64,000 bases of DNA from Streptomyces sp. NRRL WC-3605. Its GTDB lineage: Bacteria > Actinomycetota > Actinomycetes > Streptomycetales > Streptomycetaceae. Location of the stretch: contig NZ_LLZN01000055.1 of the NCBI RefSeq assembly GCF_001509795.1, forward strand, positions 1-64,000, read 5' to 3'. Position numbers and translations under genes: made by a program. Positions 17,276 to 28,736 of this stretch are shown here, in pieces. How positions within the stretch are numbered: position 1 is the first letter of the stretch; the number at the start of each line of letters is the position of its first letter. The notes beneath the pieces are model-generated. The model saw nothing but the letters and a program-made list of their open reading frames with translations, did no database searches and was not told the origin of the DNA.

Positions 17276-18508
17276 ATGGCACTGCTGGCACAACAGGTCG
17301 ACCCGGGCGAGGCCGGGCTGGACGTCAAGGCGCTGGACCGTCTCGACCAGCACTTCGCCCGTGAGGTCGACGAGGGGCGGCTGCCCGGTTTCCTGGTGTC
17401 CGTCGCCCGCGGCGGACGCGTCGCGCACCTCACCACGCACGGCATGCGGGACACGGCCGCCGGTCTGCCCGTCGAGGCCGACACCCTGTGGCGCGTCTAC
17501 TCCATGACCAAGCCCATGACCTCAATCGCGGCCCTGATGCTCGTGGAGGAGGGGAGGCTCTCCCTCGACGACCCGGTCGGCCGTCACCTCCCGGCGTTCT
17601 CCGAACCCCGCGTGTACGTCCGCGGATCGGGCGCCGGCACGGTGACCCGCCCCGCCGACGGGCCGATGACGGTGCGGCATCTGATGACCCACACCGCCGG
17701 CCTCACCTTCGCGTTCTACCACCAGCACCCCGTCGACGCCCTCTACCGGGACGCCGGCCTGCACTCCGCCGTGCTCCCCGGCTCGGACCTGGCCACCACG
17801 GTCGACGTGTACGCGAGTCTGCCGCTCCAGTTCGAGCCCGGCACGCAGTGGAACTACTCGGTGGCCACCAACGTCCTCGGCCGGGTCGTCGAGGTGGTGT
17901 CGGGGCAGCCGCTGGACACGTTCCTCGCCGAGCGTGTCTTCGGCCCGCTCGGTATGACCGACGCCGGGTTCCGCGTGGACGGCGAACAGGAGGGACGGCT
18001 GGCCGAGTTGTACGGGCAGACCGAGTCCGGCGGCATCGAGCCGATCGCCGGTCTGCCGCTGCACGGACGTCCCCGGTTCCTGTCCGGCAGCGGCGGCGTG
18101 GTGGCGTCCGCGCACGACGTGCACCGCTTCATGGAGATGCTGCGCCGCCGCGGCGAGCTGGACGGCACCCGGCTGCTGACGCCGGGGACGGTCGCGCTCA
18201 TGACGTCCAACCACCTTCCCGGCGGCGCGGATCTGCGCTCCTTCGGCAGCCGGCCCGCGCACGACGAGCCCGGCAACGACGGCGTCGGCTTCGGTCTCGG
18301 GGTGTCCGTGGTGATCGACCCCGACCGCACCCGCGACCCGTCGGTGCGGGGCGCCTTCGGCTGGAGCGGGGTCGCGACCACCACGTTCTGGGTGGACCCG
18401 ACCCACGACCTCACCGTGCAGTTCATGACGCAGGTGCGGCACCGCACGTCGCACACGGTGTTCCAGGACCTGAAGCGGCTCGTGCACGAGGCGGTGGTGG
18501 GGGGCTGA
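17276..18508 (+). CDS. Serine hydrolase of the beta-lactamase/EstB family
   Basis: A 410-residue class C beta-lactamase-like protein, a family that includes esterases and D-aminopeptidases. The nucleophile motif S-x-x-K is seen as YSMTKP (Ser76, Lys79). The Tyr of the second motif lies in WNYSVATNVLGRVVE. The third-motif region near the C-terminus (FGWSGVATTTFWVDP) carries Gly-Trp-Ser-Gly in place of the beta-lactamase KTG, as in EstB-type esterases. No signal peptide is seen, so it is probably cytoplasmic. It starts at ATG 17276 after AGGAAGG, 65 bp after the MFS gene on the same strand, and may share its transcript. Esterase activity is inferred. Confidence 0.88.
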   Translation: MALLAQQVDPGEAGLDVKALDRLDQHFAREVDEGRLPGFLVSVARGGRVAHLTTHGMRDTAAGLPVEADTLWRVYSMTKPMTSIAALMLVEEGRLSLDDPVGRHLPAFSEPRVYVRGSGAGTVTRPADGPMTVRHLMTHTAGLTFAFYHQHPVDALYRDAGLHSAVLPGSDLATTVDVYASLPLQFEPGTQWNYSVATNVLGRVVEVVSGQPLDTFLAERVFGPLGMTDAGFRVDGEQEGRLAELYGQTESGGIEPIAGLPLHGRPRFLSGSGGVVASAHDVHRFMEMLRRRGELDGTRLLTPGTVALMTSNHLPGGADLRSFGSRPAHDEPGNDGVGFGLGVSVVIDPDRTRDPSVRGAFGWSGVATTTFWVDPTHDLTVQFMTQVRHRTSHTVFQDLKRLVHEAVVGG

Positions 18509-18520
18509 CCCGGGCCCGTG

Positions 18521-18551
18521 GGGAAGAGGGCGCGGGCCGTGCCCTCTTCCC
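18521..18551. terminator. Bidirectional terminator hairpin
   Basis: GGGAAGAGGGC (18521-18531) pairs perfectly with GCCCTCTTCCC (18541-18551) around a 9-nt loop. It lies between the convergent serine hydrolase and GTP cyclohydrolase genes. Confidence 0.75.
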
Positions 18552-18575
18552 GTCCGGGTGGGCCGGCCCCGCGGA

Positions 18576-19244
18576 TCAGGTCAGCTGCCCGACGGCGTCC
18601 AGGTGGGGCAGGTGGTGGTCCATGCGCTCCCGCTTGGTGCGCAGATAGGTGATGTTGCTCTCGCAGGGCTGGATCAGCAGCGGGACCTGCTCGGTCACCT
18701 CGATGCCGTGCTCGATCAGCGCCTCGCGCTTGCGCGGGTTGTTCGACATCAGGCGGACGCTGCGGACGTCCAGGTCGCGCAGGATGCCGGCGGCGGCCCC
18801 GTAGTCACGGGCGTCGACGGGCAGTCCGAGCGCCAGGTTGGCCTCGACGGTGTCCAGGCCCTCCGCCTGCAGGGCCATGGCGCGCAGCTTCGCGAGCAGG
18901 CCGATGCCGCGGCCCTCGTGGCCCCGCAGGTAGACGACGATCCCGCTGCCCTCGGCGACGACGGCGCGCAGGGCGGAGGCCAGCTGGTCGCCGCACTCGC
19001 AGTGCTGGGAGCCGAACGCGTCGCCGGTCAGGCACTCGGAGTGCAGCCGGGTCAGGACGCCGTCGGGGCCCGGTTCACCATGGACGAGCGCCACCTGTTC
19101 GTCGCCGCGGTCGTGGTCGATGTAACCGATCGCCCGGAATTGCCCGTACACGGTCGGCAGGGGGGTGTTCACCACGCGTTCGACTCCGGAACGCTGCGTC
19201 CGCTGGCCGGACTTCTTGCCGAGCACGCCAATCTTTTCTGTCAT
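18576..19244 (-). CDS. ribA2: GTP cyclohydrolase II paralogue, FAPy-forming type (Met switch residue)
   Basis: A 222-residue RibA-fold enzyme. The zinc cysteines Cys71, Cys82 and Cys84 are intact in SECLTGDAFGSQHCECG, as is the loop YLRGHEGRGIGLLAKL. At the position of E. coli RibA Tyr105 the sequence reads LRAMALQ, so Met123 replaces the Tyr. In S. coelicolor SCO6655 the same Met was shown to make the enzyme stop at 2-amino-5-formylamino-6-ribosylamino-4(3H)-pyrimidinone 5'-phosphate (FAPy) instead of the riboflavin precursor. This gene is therefore probably not a riboflavin gene; no other rib gene is near. It diverges from the creatininase-family gene across 41 bp. ATG 19244 is the start. 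Confidence 0.93.
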   Translation of the reverse strand: MTEKIGVLGKKSGQRTQRSGVERVVNTPLPTVYGQFRAIGYIDHDRGDEQVALVHGEPGPDGVLTRLHSECLTGDAFGSQHCECGDQLASALRAVVAEGSGIVVYLRGHEGRGIGLLAKLRAMALQAEGLDTVEANLALGLPVDARDYGAAAGILRDLDVRSVRLMSNNPRKREALIEHGIEVTEQVPLLIQPCESNITYLRTKRERMDHHLPHLDAVGQLT

Positions 19245-19285
19245 GATTCTTCAGTTCCTATGCAGAGACGAAAGGCCGGTAAAAG
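19216..19285. promoter_or_regulatory. Divergent promoter region between ribA2 and the creatininase-like gene
   Basis: Only 41 bp separate the two start codons. On the minus strand TTTACC-N17-TAGGAA could drive ribA2. On the plus strand TTGCCG (19216-19221)-N17-TGTCAT (19239-19244) could drive the amidohydrolase from inside the ribA2 coding region. The compact divergent arrangement suggests common control. Both promoter calls are by eye. Confidence 0.35.
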
Positions 19286-20074
19286 ATGAGTGATGCGCAG
19301 ACGCGGCCGGCGGCACACTCGCTGGTGCCGGCGGACACCACCGAGGACGTACGGGCGCGGGGAGCGGACGTCTCACGACAGGTCGCGGTCCTTCCCGTCG
19401 GGAGCTTCGAGCAGCACGGCGCGTTCCTGCCGCTGGCCACGGACACCCTCGTGGCCTGCGCGATCGCGCGCGAGGTGGCCGCCGCGCACCCCGTACACCT
19501 GCTGCCGCCGGTGACGATCTCGTGCTCGCACGAGCACGCGGCCTGGCCGGGGACCGTCAGCATCTCTTCGGTGACCCTTCATGCGGTGATACGGGACATC
19601 GCGGATTCGCTCCGCCGTTCGGGCGTCGACGCCCTGGTGCTGGTCAACGGGCACGGCGGCAACTACGTACTGGGCAACGTCGTTCAGGAGTCCTCCGCGC
19701 GCGGAGAGCGGATGGCGCTGTTCCCGGCCGCGGAGGACTGGGAGACGGCGCTGGTGCGGGCGGGGGTGGAGACCTCGCTGCTCACCGACATGCACGCGGG
19801 GGAAATCGAGACCTCCATCCTTCTGCACGCTCATCCCGAATTGATCCGCCCCGGTTACGAGACTTCCGATTTCGTCGCGGACGACCGGCGTCATCTGCTC
19901 ACCCTCGGCATGTCCGCCTATACCGATTCGGGGGTCATCGGCCGTCCGTCGCTGGGTTCCGCCGAAAAGGGGAAGCGGCTGCTGGAGAGCCTCGCGGATT
20001 CCTTCGGCGCGTATATGTCACTGCTGACCTCCGCGGGCGACTCCGTCGCGGACACGACGGACGGACGAAAATAG
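19286..20074 (+). CDS. Creatininase-family amidohydrolase, possible FAPy deformylase
   Basis: A 262-residue creatininase-fold metalloenzyme. The metal-binding motif appears as GSFEQHGAFLPLATDT (Glu42, His44, Asp53). It is followed by VNGHGGN (His123) and DMHAGEIETS (about 168-177), all conserved in the family. Family members include creatininase, MftE and the archaeal ArfB, which removes the formyl group from FAPy. Because the divergent partner should make FAPy, deformylation to the 2,5-diamino product is the natural hypothesis; it is not shown by sequence alone. Its 3' end overlaps the convergent membrane-protein gene by 157 bp. Confidence 0.88.
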   Translation: MSDAQTRPAAHSLVPADTTEDVRARGADVSRQVAVLPVGSFEQHGAFLPLATDTLVACAIAREVAAAHPVHLLPPVTISCSHEHAAWPGTVSISSVTLHAVIRDIADSLRRSGVDALVLVNGHGGNYVLGNVVQESSARGERMALFPAAEDWETALVRAGVETSLLTDMHAGEIETSILLHAHPELIRPGYETSDFVADDRRHLLTLGMSAYTDSGVIGRPSLGSAEKGKRLLESLADSFGAYMSLLTSAGDSVADTTDGRK

Positions 20075-21198
20075 CCGCTGTCCCCCGGGTCCGCCACGGT
20101 GTCGGCGGATCCGGTGCGGGCCCGTAGCCCGGTGTACCAGCGGGCGACGAGGACGAGGGCGCCCGGCAGGGCGGCCACGAAGCTGAGGACGCCGTACACG
20201 ACGGCGACGGCGAGCCCCGTGTCGGCGCCGAGCCCGGCGGCGGCGAACGCCCAGGCGGTGACGCCCTCCCGAGGGCCGAACCCGCCGACGTTCAGGGGCA
20301 GTCCCATGGCGAGCAGCGCTAGGACGGCGAGCGGCAGCAGGGCGGTGAGGGAGGCCCCGGAGCCGGCGATCCGCGCGGCGAGCACGAACATCGCGAGGTG
20401 ACCGGCGAGGACGACCAGCGAGGAGACGGCGACGCCGGGTCCGTTGCGTCGGGACAGCAGGCTCTCGCGGGCCTGCGCGAGCGCGGTGCGCACGGCCGAG
20501 GGCCGCGCGCCGGACCTGCGGGAGGGCGCGCGGTTCATACGGACGGCGGCCACGACGGCGAACGTCCCCGCGGCGGCGAACAGCAGGAGCGGGGTGAGGT
20601 CGCGTGCCTGGTCGAGCACCGGCGACGGCATGGTCAGCAGGACGACGGCGCCGACCGCGGCGAGCGCGACCTGTCCGGCCGTGCGCTCCAGCACGACCGC
20701 GCGGACGCCGCGCCCGAGGTCACCGGCGCTCTGCCCGTGCCGTACGGCCCGGTGGACGTCGCCGAGGACGCCGCCGGGGAGCGCCGCGTTGAGGAACAGC
20801 GCCCGGTAGTAGTCGGCGACGGCCGCTCCGATCGGCAGCCCGATCCGCAGCCCGCGCGCGACCAGTTGCCAGCGCCAGGCGCTGAACACGGTGGTGACGA
20901 GCCCGATGCCGAGCGCGGCGAGCAGCGCGGGTCCGTCGATCCGCCGCAGCCCGTCGAGGAACACGCCGGTGCCGAGCCGCCAGAACAGCACGCCGAGGAT
21001 GACGACGCCGGCGACCGTGCCCAGGTGGGTGCGGACCTTCGGGTCGCGCAGGAGGGCCTTGGTGCGGGAGACGGGGGCGTCCGCGGTCCTCGCCCCGGCC
21101 CGGGCGTCCGCGGTCTCCCCCGTACGGTCCGCCCGCCGGGCGCGCGGGGTGAGGCCCGCCCGCCCGGCGGGCGTCCCCGCCACCGTCTCCACGGTCAT
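19918..21198 (-). CDS. Lysylphosphatidylglycerol synthase TM-type (YbhN/AglD-like) membrane protein
   Basis: A 426-residue polytopic membrane protein of the LPG_synthase_TM/UPF0104 type, a fold associated with lipid flipping or lipid-linked transfer. Diagnostic stretches are ALGIGLVTTVFSAWRWQLVARGL, FLNAALPGGVLGDVHRAVRHG, AVVLERTAGQVAL and LPLNVGGFGPREGVTAWAF. A disordered basic N-terminus (about 1-60) precedes the first helix. ATG 21198 overlaps the methyltransferase stop (ATGA), so it is the last gene of a four-gene coupled operon. The last ~52 codons are antisense to the end of the creatininase-like gene. The role here is unknown; export or lipid attachment of the cluster product is inference. 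Confidence 0.85.
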   Translation of the reverse strand: MTVETVAGTPAGRAGLTPRARRADRTGETADARAGARTADAPVSRTKALLRDPKVRTHLGTVAGVVILGVLFWRLGTGVFLDGLRRIDGPALLAALGIGLVTTVFSAWRWQLVARGLRIGLPIGAAVADYYRALFLNAALPGGVLGDVHRAVRHGQSAGDLGRGVRAVVLERTAGQVALAAVGAVVLLTMPSPVLDQARDLTPLLLFAAAGTFAVVAAVRMNRAPSRRSGARPSAVRTALAQARESLLSRRNGPGVAVSSLVVLAGHLAMFVLAARIAGSGASLTALLPLAVLALLAMGLPLNVGGFGPREGVTAWAFAAAGLGADTGLAVAVVYGVLSFVAALPGALVLVARWYTGLRARTGSADTVADPGDSGYFRPSVVSATESPAEVSSDIYAPKESARLSSSRFPFSAEPSDGRPMTPESV

Positions 21199-22267
21199 GA
21201 CGCCCCGCCCGTCGCCCGGCTGAGGGCCAGCAGGTCGGTGTGGTGGACGACGACCCGCAGCTCGCCGGCCGCGCAGGCGTCGAGCCGGTCGCGCAGATAG
21301 CGGTCGGCGCGCTCGCGCAGTTCGGGGCGCTGCTCGACCGCCGCGCCGACCCAGCCGCGCAGCCACTGCGCGGTGAGCGCCGCCTCGTCGGGGCCGAGCC
21401 GCCAGGGGCTCGGATGCAGCTGGACGGTCGCCCCGTGCTCGGAGAAGATCTCGGCGGCCACCGTGGCGGCGTCCGGGCCGAGCAGTCCGGTGCGGCGCTG
21501 GTGCGCGTTGAACGCCTCGGTGATCTCCTCGTCCAGCGGGTCGGACGGGGTGAGTTCGACGCGGCCGGCGACCGACAGGGTCAGCAGTGCCGTGCAGCCC
21601 GCTCCCGCGCAGGCGGCGGCGAGGGTGTCGATCTCGTCGCGGGTGAGGACGTCGAGCAGCGCGGACGCCGTCACCAGGGAGGCGCCGTGCAGGGCGTCCG
21701 GGGTGAGCCGGCCGACGTCGCCGCGACGCGTCTCGACGGTGACGCGGCTGCCGTCGGCGGAGGAGCGCGGGGAGGCGACGGCGGCGAAGTGCAGCAGGTA
21801 GGGGTCGCGGTCGTGCAGGACCCAGTGCTGGGCGCCGTCCAGGTGGGGGGCGAGCCAGCGGCCCATGGAGCCGGTGCCGCAGCCCAGGTCGTGGATGACC
21901 AGTCCGCCGGGGCGGCCCGGCAGGTTGGCGAGCCGGATCCGCAGCGGGTCGAGCAGGTCGTGCGCCCGCGCGGCGGCGTCCGCGCTCTCGCGCAGCTCCA
22001 GCCACTCGGGGGCGTAGCGCGGCGGGTCGTCCGGCGCGGCCTCCCGCAGCCGTACGGTGGCCCGTTCACCGGGCCGGCCGGTGGGGCCCGCGCCGAGGAT
22101 CACGACGTCGGAGTCGGCGCCGTGCGCCTCGGGTACGGACGCGTCGCTCATGTCACCCTCCGCCGGGCCTGTCCCGTTCTCCGGTCGCCCGCGCGCCGGA
22201 CCGGCCGCGTCCCTGGGGCCCGGCTGGGCCGGGATGGTGCCCCCGCCCTGTGTCGTCGCCGCCTTGC

Positions 22268-22271
<4 letters not shown>
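21195..22271 (-). CDS. Class I SAM-dependent methyltransferase
   Basis: A 358-residue protein with a Rossmann-type SAM-binding motif (VIHDLGCGTGSMGRWL, about 125-140) and following acidic motifs (VLHDRDPYLL). Two starts look equally served. ATG 22271 is coupled to the glycosyltransferase by an ATGA overlap and preceded by CGGAGGG. ATG 22151 is preceded by GGAGGGTGAC, which would remove a 40-residue low-complexity leader. The acceptor is unknown; methylation of the cluster product is the simplest idea. It is coupled downstream to the flippase-like gene by ATGA. Confidence 0.85.
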
Positions 22272-23955
<1,684 letters not shown>

Positions 23956-24020
23956 TCAGCGCGTCCTCACTCTTTTCTCAGGTCAGGCGCTCTTGCGTCC
24001 CAGGGGGCTCGATCCGCGCG

Positions 24021-25001
24021 TCAGGGCGCGTCCGGGTACCTGATCCTGTGGCAGAGCGCCGGGATCCGCCCGGACGCCAGCTTCGGCAGCAGCTCGGGCA
24101 GCTCCTCGAAGGGGCTCTCCCCGGTGACGAGCGCGTCGAGCGCGGGATCGGCGAGCAGGTCGAGGGCTAGCGCGAGGCGGTCGGCATAGCTGCGGCCGGC
24201 GCGGGCCGGGGACACCGTCCCGACCTGGCTGCTGCGGATCACGAGGCGCCGCGAGTGGAACGCCTCGCCGAGCGGGACGGCCACCCGCCGGTCGCCGTAC
24301 CAGCTGAGTTCGAGGACGGTGCCCTCGGGACGCAGCAGTTCCAGGGAGCGGGCGAGTCCCTGCTCGCTGGCGCTGGCGTGCACCACGAGGTCGCAGTCTC
24401 CGAGGGCGTGCTCGGGGGACGCGAAGGCGACGCCGAGGGCCTTCGCCACCTCGGCGCGGGACGGGTCGGCGTCGACCAACTGGAGCCGTACGCCGGGGAA
24501 GCGGGCCAGCAGCGCGGCGACCGAGCAGCCCACCATGCCGCCGCCGACCACGGCGATCCGGTCCCCGACCAGGGGGGCCGCGTCCCACAGGGCGTTGACG
24601 GCGGTCTCGACGGTGCCGGCGAGGACGGCCCGCGCGGCGGGCACGGCGTCCGGTACGACGGTCACCGCGCTCGCGGGGACGACGTACCGCGTCTGATGCG
24701 GGTACAGGCAGAAGACCGTACGGCCGGCCAGCGCGTCCGGCCCCTGCTCGACCACCCCGACGCTGAGGTAGCCGTACTTCACCGGGGCGGGGAAGTCCCC
24801 CTCCTGGAACGGCGCCCGCATCGCCGCGTGCTGGCTCTCCGGGACGCCGCCGCGGAACACGAGTGTCTCCGTGCCCCGGCTGACCCCCGAGTACAGCGAC
24901 CGCACCAGCACGTCCCCCTCGCCCGGCTCGGGCAGGGCGACCTCCCGGATCTCGCCCGCCCCCGGGGCTCTGAGCCAGAACGCACGTGCGCTGCGGTTCA
25001 T
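24021..25001 (-). CDS. Medium-chain (MDR) zinc-type alcohol dehydrogenase-like oxidoreductase
   Basis: A 326-residue MDR-superfamily protein starting at ATG 25001 with an excellent AGGAGG. The N-terminal GroES-like domain has [17 protein letters not shown], the SGVSRGTE variant in which the usual catalytic Cys and the GHE zinc motif are missing. The Rossmann fingerprint is [16 protein letters not shown]. It probably reduces or oxidises a sugar or cyclic alcohol with NAD(P). It lies 152 bp upstream of the PTPS-like operon on the same strand and diverges from the CDP-alcohol phosphotransferase. Membership in the same pathway is inferred from proximity. Confidence 0.87.
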   Translation of the reverse strand: MNRSARAFWLRAPGAGEIREVALPEPGEGDVLVRSLYSGVSRGTETLVFRGGVPESQHAAMRAPFQEGDFPAPVKYGYLSVGVVEQGPDALAGRTVFCLYPHQTRYVVPASAVTVVPDAVPAARAVLAGTVETAVNALWDAAPLVGDRIAVVGGGMVGCSVAALLARFPGVRLQLVDADPSRAEVAKALGVAFASPEHALGDCDLVVHASASEQGLARSLELLRPEGTVLELSWYGDRRVAVPLGEAFHSRRLVIRSSQVGTVSPARAGRSYADRLALALDLLADPALDALVTGESPFEELPELLPKLASGRIPALCHRIRYPDAP

Positions 25002-25024
25002 CGGGATCCTCCTGAACGATCGGC

Positions 25025-25056
25025 GGCCTGTCCACGTACCGAGGTGTGCACAGGCC
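25025..25056. promoter_or_regulatory. Inverted repeat in the divergent intergenic region
   Basis: GGCCTGTCCAC (25025-25035) and GTGCACAGGCC (25046-25056) form 11-bp arms with one mismatch around a 10-nt spacer. The site lies between the divergent MDR dehydrogenase and CDP-alcohol phosphotransferase genes and is a candidate operator for both. Confidence 0.5.
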
Positions 25057-25109
25057 GCGCACAGTACGCGGCCTTGATCGACTCTGTCATCTGGCCGGAG
25101 GAATGTGCG

Positions 25110-25883
25110 GTGGCCCTGAACAACACGTACGAAGCAAGGCTGGTCCAGCAGGAGACCGCGGTGGGAGCGGGCGTTCAGATCCTGTTGCTGGCCCTGCTGG
25201 GATCGGCGATCGGCATGGGTCCCGCGGGCTGGCTGACCGGCCTCGCGTTCGCCATCGCCTCCTGGGCGCTGCTCTCCCTGGCCCTGCACCGGTCCGGGCT
25301 CCGCTCGTTCGGCCCGGCGAACCGGGTCACGCTCGGCCGGGCCACCCTGGTCGGCGGGGTGACGGCCCTGGTCGCCGACTCCTTCCAGGACGCGCCGCCC
25401 GTCACCCTGTTCGTGGGCCTGACCGCGGTCGCCCTGATCCTCGACGGCGTGGACGGCAAGGTGGCCCGCCGCACCAACACCTCGACGGCTCTGGGCGCCC
25501 GCTTCGACATGGAGGTCGACGCGTTCCTCATCCTGGTGCTCAGCGTGTACGTCTCGATGTCGCTGGGTCCGTGGGTGCTGCTCATCGGCGGCATGCGCTA
25601 CGCCTTCGTCGCCGCCGCCCGGGTCTGGTCGTGGCTGAACGCCCCGCTGCCGCCGAGCACCGCCCGCAAGACGGTCGCCGCGATGCAGGGCGTCTTCCTG
25701 CTGCTGGCCGCGTCCGCCCTGCTCCCCCACGCCGCCACCGTCGCCGTCACCGCCTCGGCGCTGGCCGCCCTGCTCTGGTCGTTCGGCCGGGACGTCCTGT
25801 GGCTGTATCGCACGCACCGGGCGACGCGGGTGGCACCGGCGGCGGCCGGGCGCAGGGCGCGGCCGGAACTGGTCACGAGCTGA
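25110..25883 (+). CDS. CDP-alcohol phosphatidyltransferase family protein
   Basis: A 257-residue integral membrane enzyme that transfers a phosphatidyl or similar group from a CDP-linked donor to an alcohol. The family motif D-G-x2-A-R-x8-G-x3-D-x3-D is complete ([19 protein letters not shown], then MEVD). About six hydrophobic helices surround it. GTG 25110 is preceded by GGAGGA at good spacing. It diverges from the MDR gene with a shared inverted repeat, so it probably belongs to the same gene group. With the glycosyltransferase and flippase-like protein it raises the possibility of a lipid- or phosphodiester-linked product. The alcohol acceptor is unknown. Confidence 0.88.
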   Translation: MALNNTYEARLVQQETAVGAGVQILLLALLGSAIGMGPAGWLTGLAFAIASWALLSLALHRSGLRSFGPANRVTLGRATLVGGVTALVADSFQDAPPVTLFVGLTAVALILDGVDGKVARRTNTSTALGARFDMEVDAFLILVLSVYVSMSLGPWVLLIGGMRYAFVAAARVWSWLNAPLPPSTARKTVAAMQGVFLLLAASALLPHAATVAVTASALAALLWSFGRDVLWLYRTHRATRVAPAAAGRRARPELVTS

Positions 25884-25929
25884 CGTCCGGGGGCGGCCAG
25901 CGCGCTCACCTGCTTGTTACGCTCGCCGG

Positions 25930-26535
25930 ATGCACATACCGGGACCGGACGAGATCCGCGCGCTGCACGAGGAACACGCGCCGACCGCCGAGGCGTTCGC
26001 CTCCGTCCACCGTCACTGCGAGATCGTCTGGAGCGTCGCCGCGCACCTGCTGGAGTCGCCGCGCCTCGCCCACCTCGACGCGGAACTGGTCCGGGCCGGC
26101 TGCCTCCTGCACGACATCGGCGTCTACCGCCTCTACGACGCCGGCGGGCGGCTGGACCACGGGAACTACATCCGGCACGGCCTGCTCGGCCAGGAACTGC
26201 TGGAGAACGTGGGCCTCCCCGCCGTCCTGTGCCGTTTCTGCTCCCACCACACCGGCGTCGGAGTGACCCGGCAGGACGTCGTGCGCCAGAACCTCCCCAT
26301 GCCGCCCGCCGACTATCTGGCGGAGACGCCGGAGGAGCGGCTGGTGATGTACGCGGACAAGTTCCACTCCAAGTCGCGGCCCGACCGGTTCCTGTCCCCC
26401 GACGCCTACGCCGCCCACGTCCGCCGCTTCGGCGAGGAGAAGGTGACCGCCTTCCAGGCCCTGCGCGACGAGTTCGGCGACCCGGACCTCACCCTTCTCG
26501 CACCGGAGGTGGCCTGGCCGCCCGTCACCGGCTGA
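25930..26535 (+). CDS. HD-domain (HDIG) predicted hydrolase
   Basis: A 201-residue protein with the metal-binding HD signature: His (VHRHCEIVW), LLHDIGVYRL, HGNYIRHG and FCSHHTG, as in small HDIG phosphohydrolases. The family cleaves phosphomonoesters or nucleotides; the substrate here is unknown. ATG 25930 starts 46 bp after the CDP-alcohol phosphotransferase on the same strand, so the two may be cotranscribed. It could equally be a stand-alone housekeeping enzyme. Confidence 0.85.
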   Translation: MHIPGPDEIRALHEEHAPTAEAFASVHRHCEIVWSVAAHLLESPRLAHLDAELVRAGCLLHDIGVYRLYDAGGRLDHGNYIRHGLLGQELLENVGLPAVLCRFCSHHTGVGVTRQDVVRQNLPMPPADYLAETPEERLVMYADKFHSKSRPDRFLSPDAYAAHVRRFGEEKVTAFQALRDEFGDPDLTLLAPEVAWPPVTG

Positions 26536-26579
26536 GGGTCTCCCCCGCCACTCCGCGGGCAGGTGCGCGTCCGGTGCGT

Positions 26580-26880
26580 CCGGGCGGTGGTCGGGCAGGT
26601 TCGAGCGGGCGGACGCGTCGTGGCACACCCGCAGGAACTCCGGGTACCGCTCGAACCGGCCGAGAGCGGCGACTCCGGCGTACAACAGCAGTTCACGGTT
26701 GGCCCGTACGGCGCCCGGCTCGCCGTCGGCGCCGCGCACCGCGACCCGGGTGAGCCGTCCCGCCTCGTCAGTGAGCAGCCGGTGCGCCCGGGTCTCCATC
26801 CTCAGCGTGAGGTCGGGGCGGTCGAAGACGGGGGGCAGACACGCGGCGGAGGCGGACGAGCGCAGGTTGCGCGACCTTCT
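26580..26880 (-). pseudogene. GMC oxidoreductase (choline dehydrogenase-like) remnant
   Basis: The minus-strand reading ACLPPVFDRPDLTLRMETRA, followed by HRLLTDEAGRLTRVAVRG and then VRANRELLLYAG, matches the middle of GMC flavoenzymes (canonical pattern: PNLTVRT...A.RVLF...GRATGVRV...V.A..EVVLCAGA). Neither the N-terminal FAD motif nor the C-terminal catalytic His region is present nearby, and the similarity ends after YAG. This is read by eye; the boundaries are approximate. Confidence 0.5.
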
Positions 26881-27077
26881 CCCGGCGCCCGGCGGAGCTG
26901 AGCGGCCGGCCACCGCCCGCGGGATCGACGGAGACGAGGAGACCGCCCGCTGGCTGGACGCGGTCGCGGAACTGCTCGGCCTGCGGCACGTACACCGTTT
27001 CCGCTCCGCGGGGAAGTGAGCGGCCACGGCCACGGAAGGCCGACCCGCCTCGTGATCCGGCCATGGGCGAGCCGGCC

Positions 27078-27190
27078 TCATGCCGTCAGCCGCACCCTCC
27101 CCGCGGCGGCCACAGCGCGGTCGACGGCCTCGTCGCAGAGCAGCGCGAGATCGTAGCCGCCGCGGGCGTAGCCACTGACGAGGGAGAGCC
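27078..27190 (-). pseudogene. Short C-terminal gene fragment of unknown family
   Basis: Minus-strand translation gives SLVSGYARGGYDLALLCDEA followed by a short Ala/Val-rich end and TGA at 27078-27080. An in-frame stop lies a few codons further upstream, so no complete gene remains. The helix-like, Streptomyces-biased composition suggests the tail of a former regulator, but the family is not certain. Confidence 0.3.
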
Positions 27191-27324
27191 GTGCCCGTGC
27201 CTCAGCTCAGATGCGCTTCTGCGCTACCGGGACCCGAACCGGCCCGTCTGCGGGGCACACCCCGGATGTCCATGGCCCCGGCATCGGTGGGCGCAGGCCC
27301 CGTCCCGCGCCCACCACCGGCGCG

Positions 27325-28689
<1,365 letters not shown>

Positions 28690-28736
28690 GGAGTTCCTTT
28701 CGGGGCGGGGGTGGCACTCGGGGCGGGGGTGCTCGG

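Larger units (their letters stand above)
26536..27324. other. Region without an intact gene, containing decayed coding remnants
   Basis: About 790 bp with no convincing full-length gene. On the minus strand a piece resembling a GMC oxidoreductase can be read, and near 27078-27190 a short fragment ending in a stop. On the plus strand a frame ending at 27019 closes with EETARWLDAVAELLGLRHVH, which looks coding-like but is not recognised. The different frames and strands suggest several truncated genes left by deletion or recombination. Confidence 0.6.

Noticed and set aside
18576..19244. Riboflavin biosynthesis operon with FMN riboswitch
   Set aside because: Only the cyclohydrolase is present, with the wrong switch residue. 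The 41-bp divergent region is too short for a riboswitch, and no ribBDEH genes are near.
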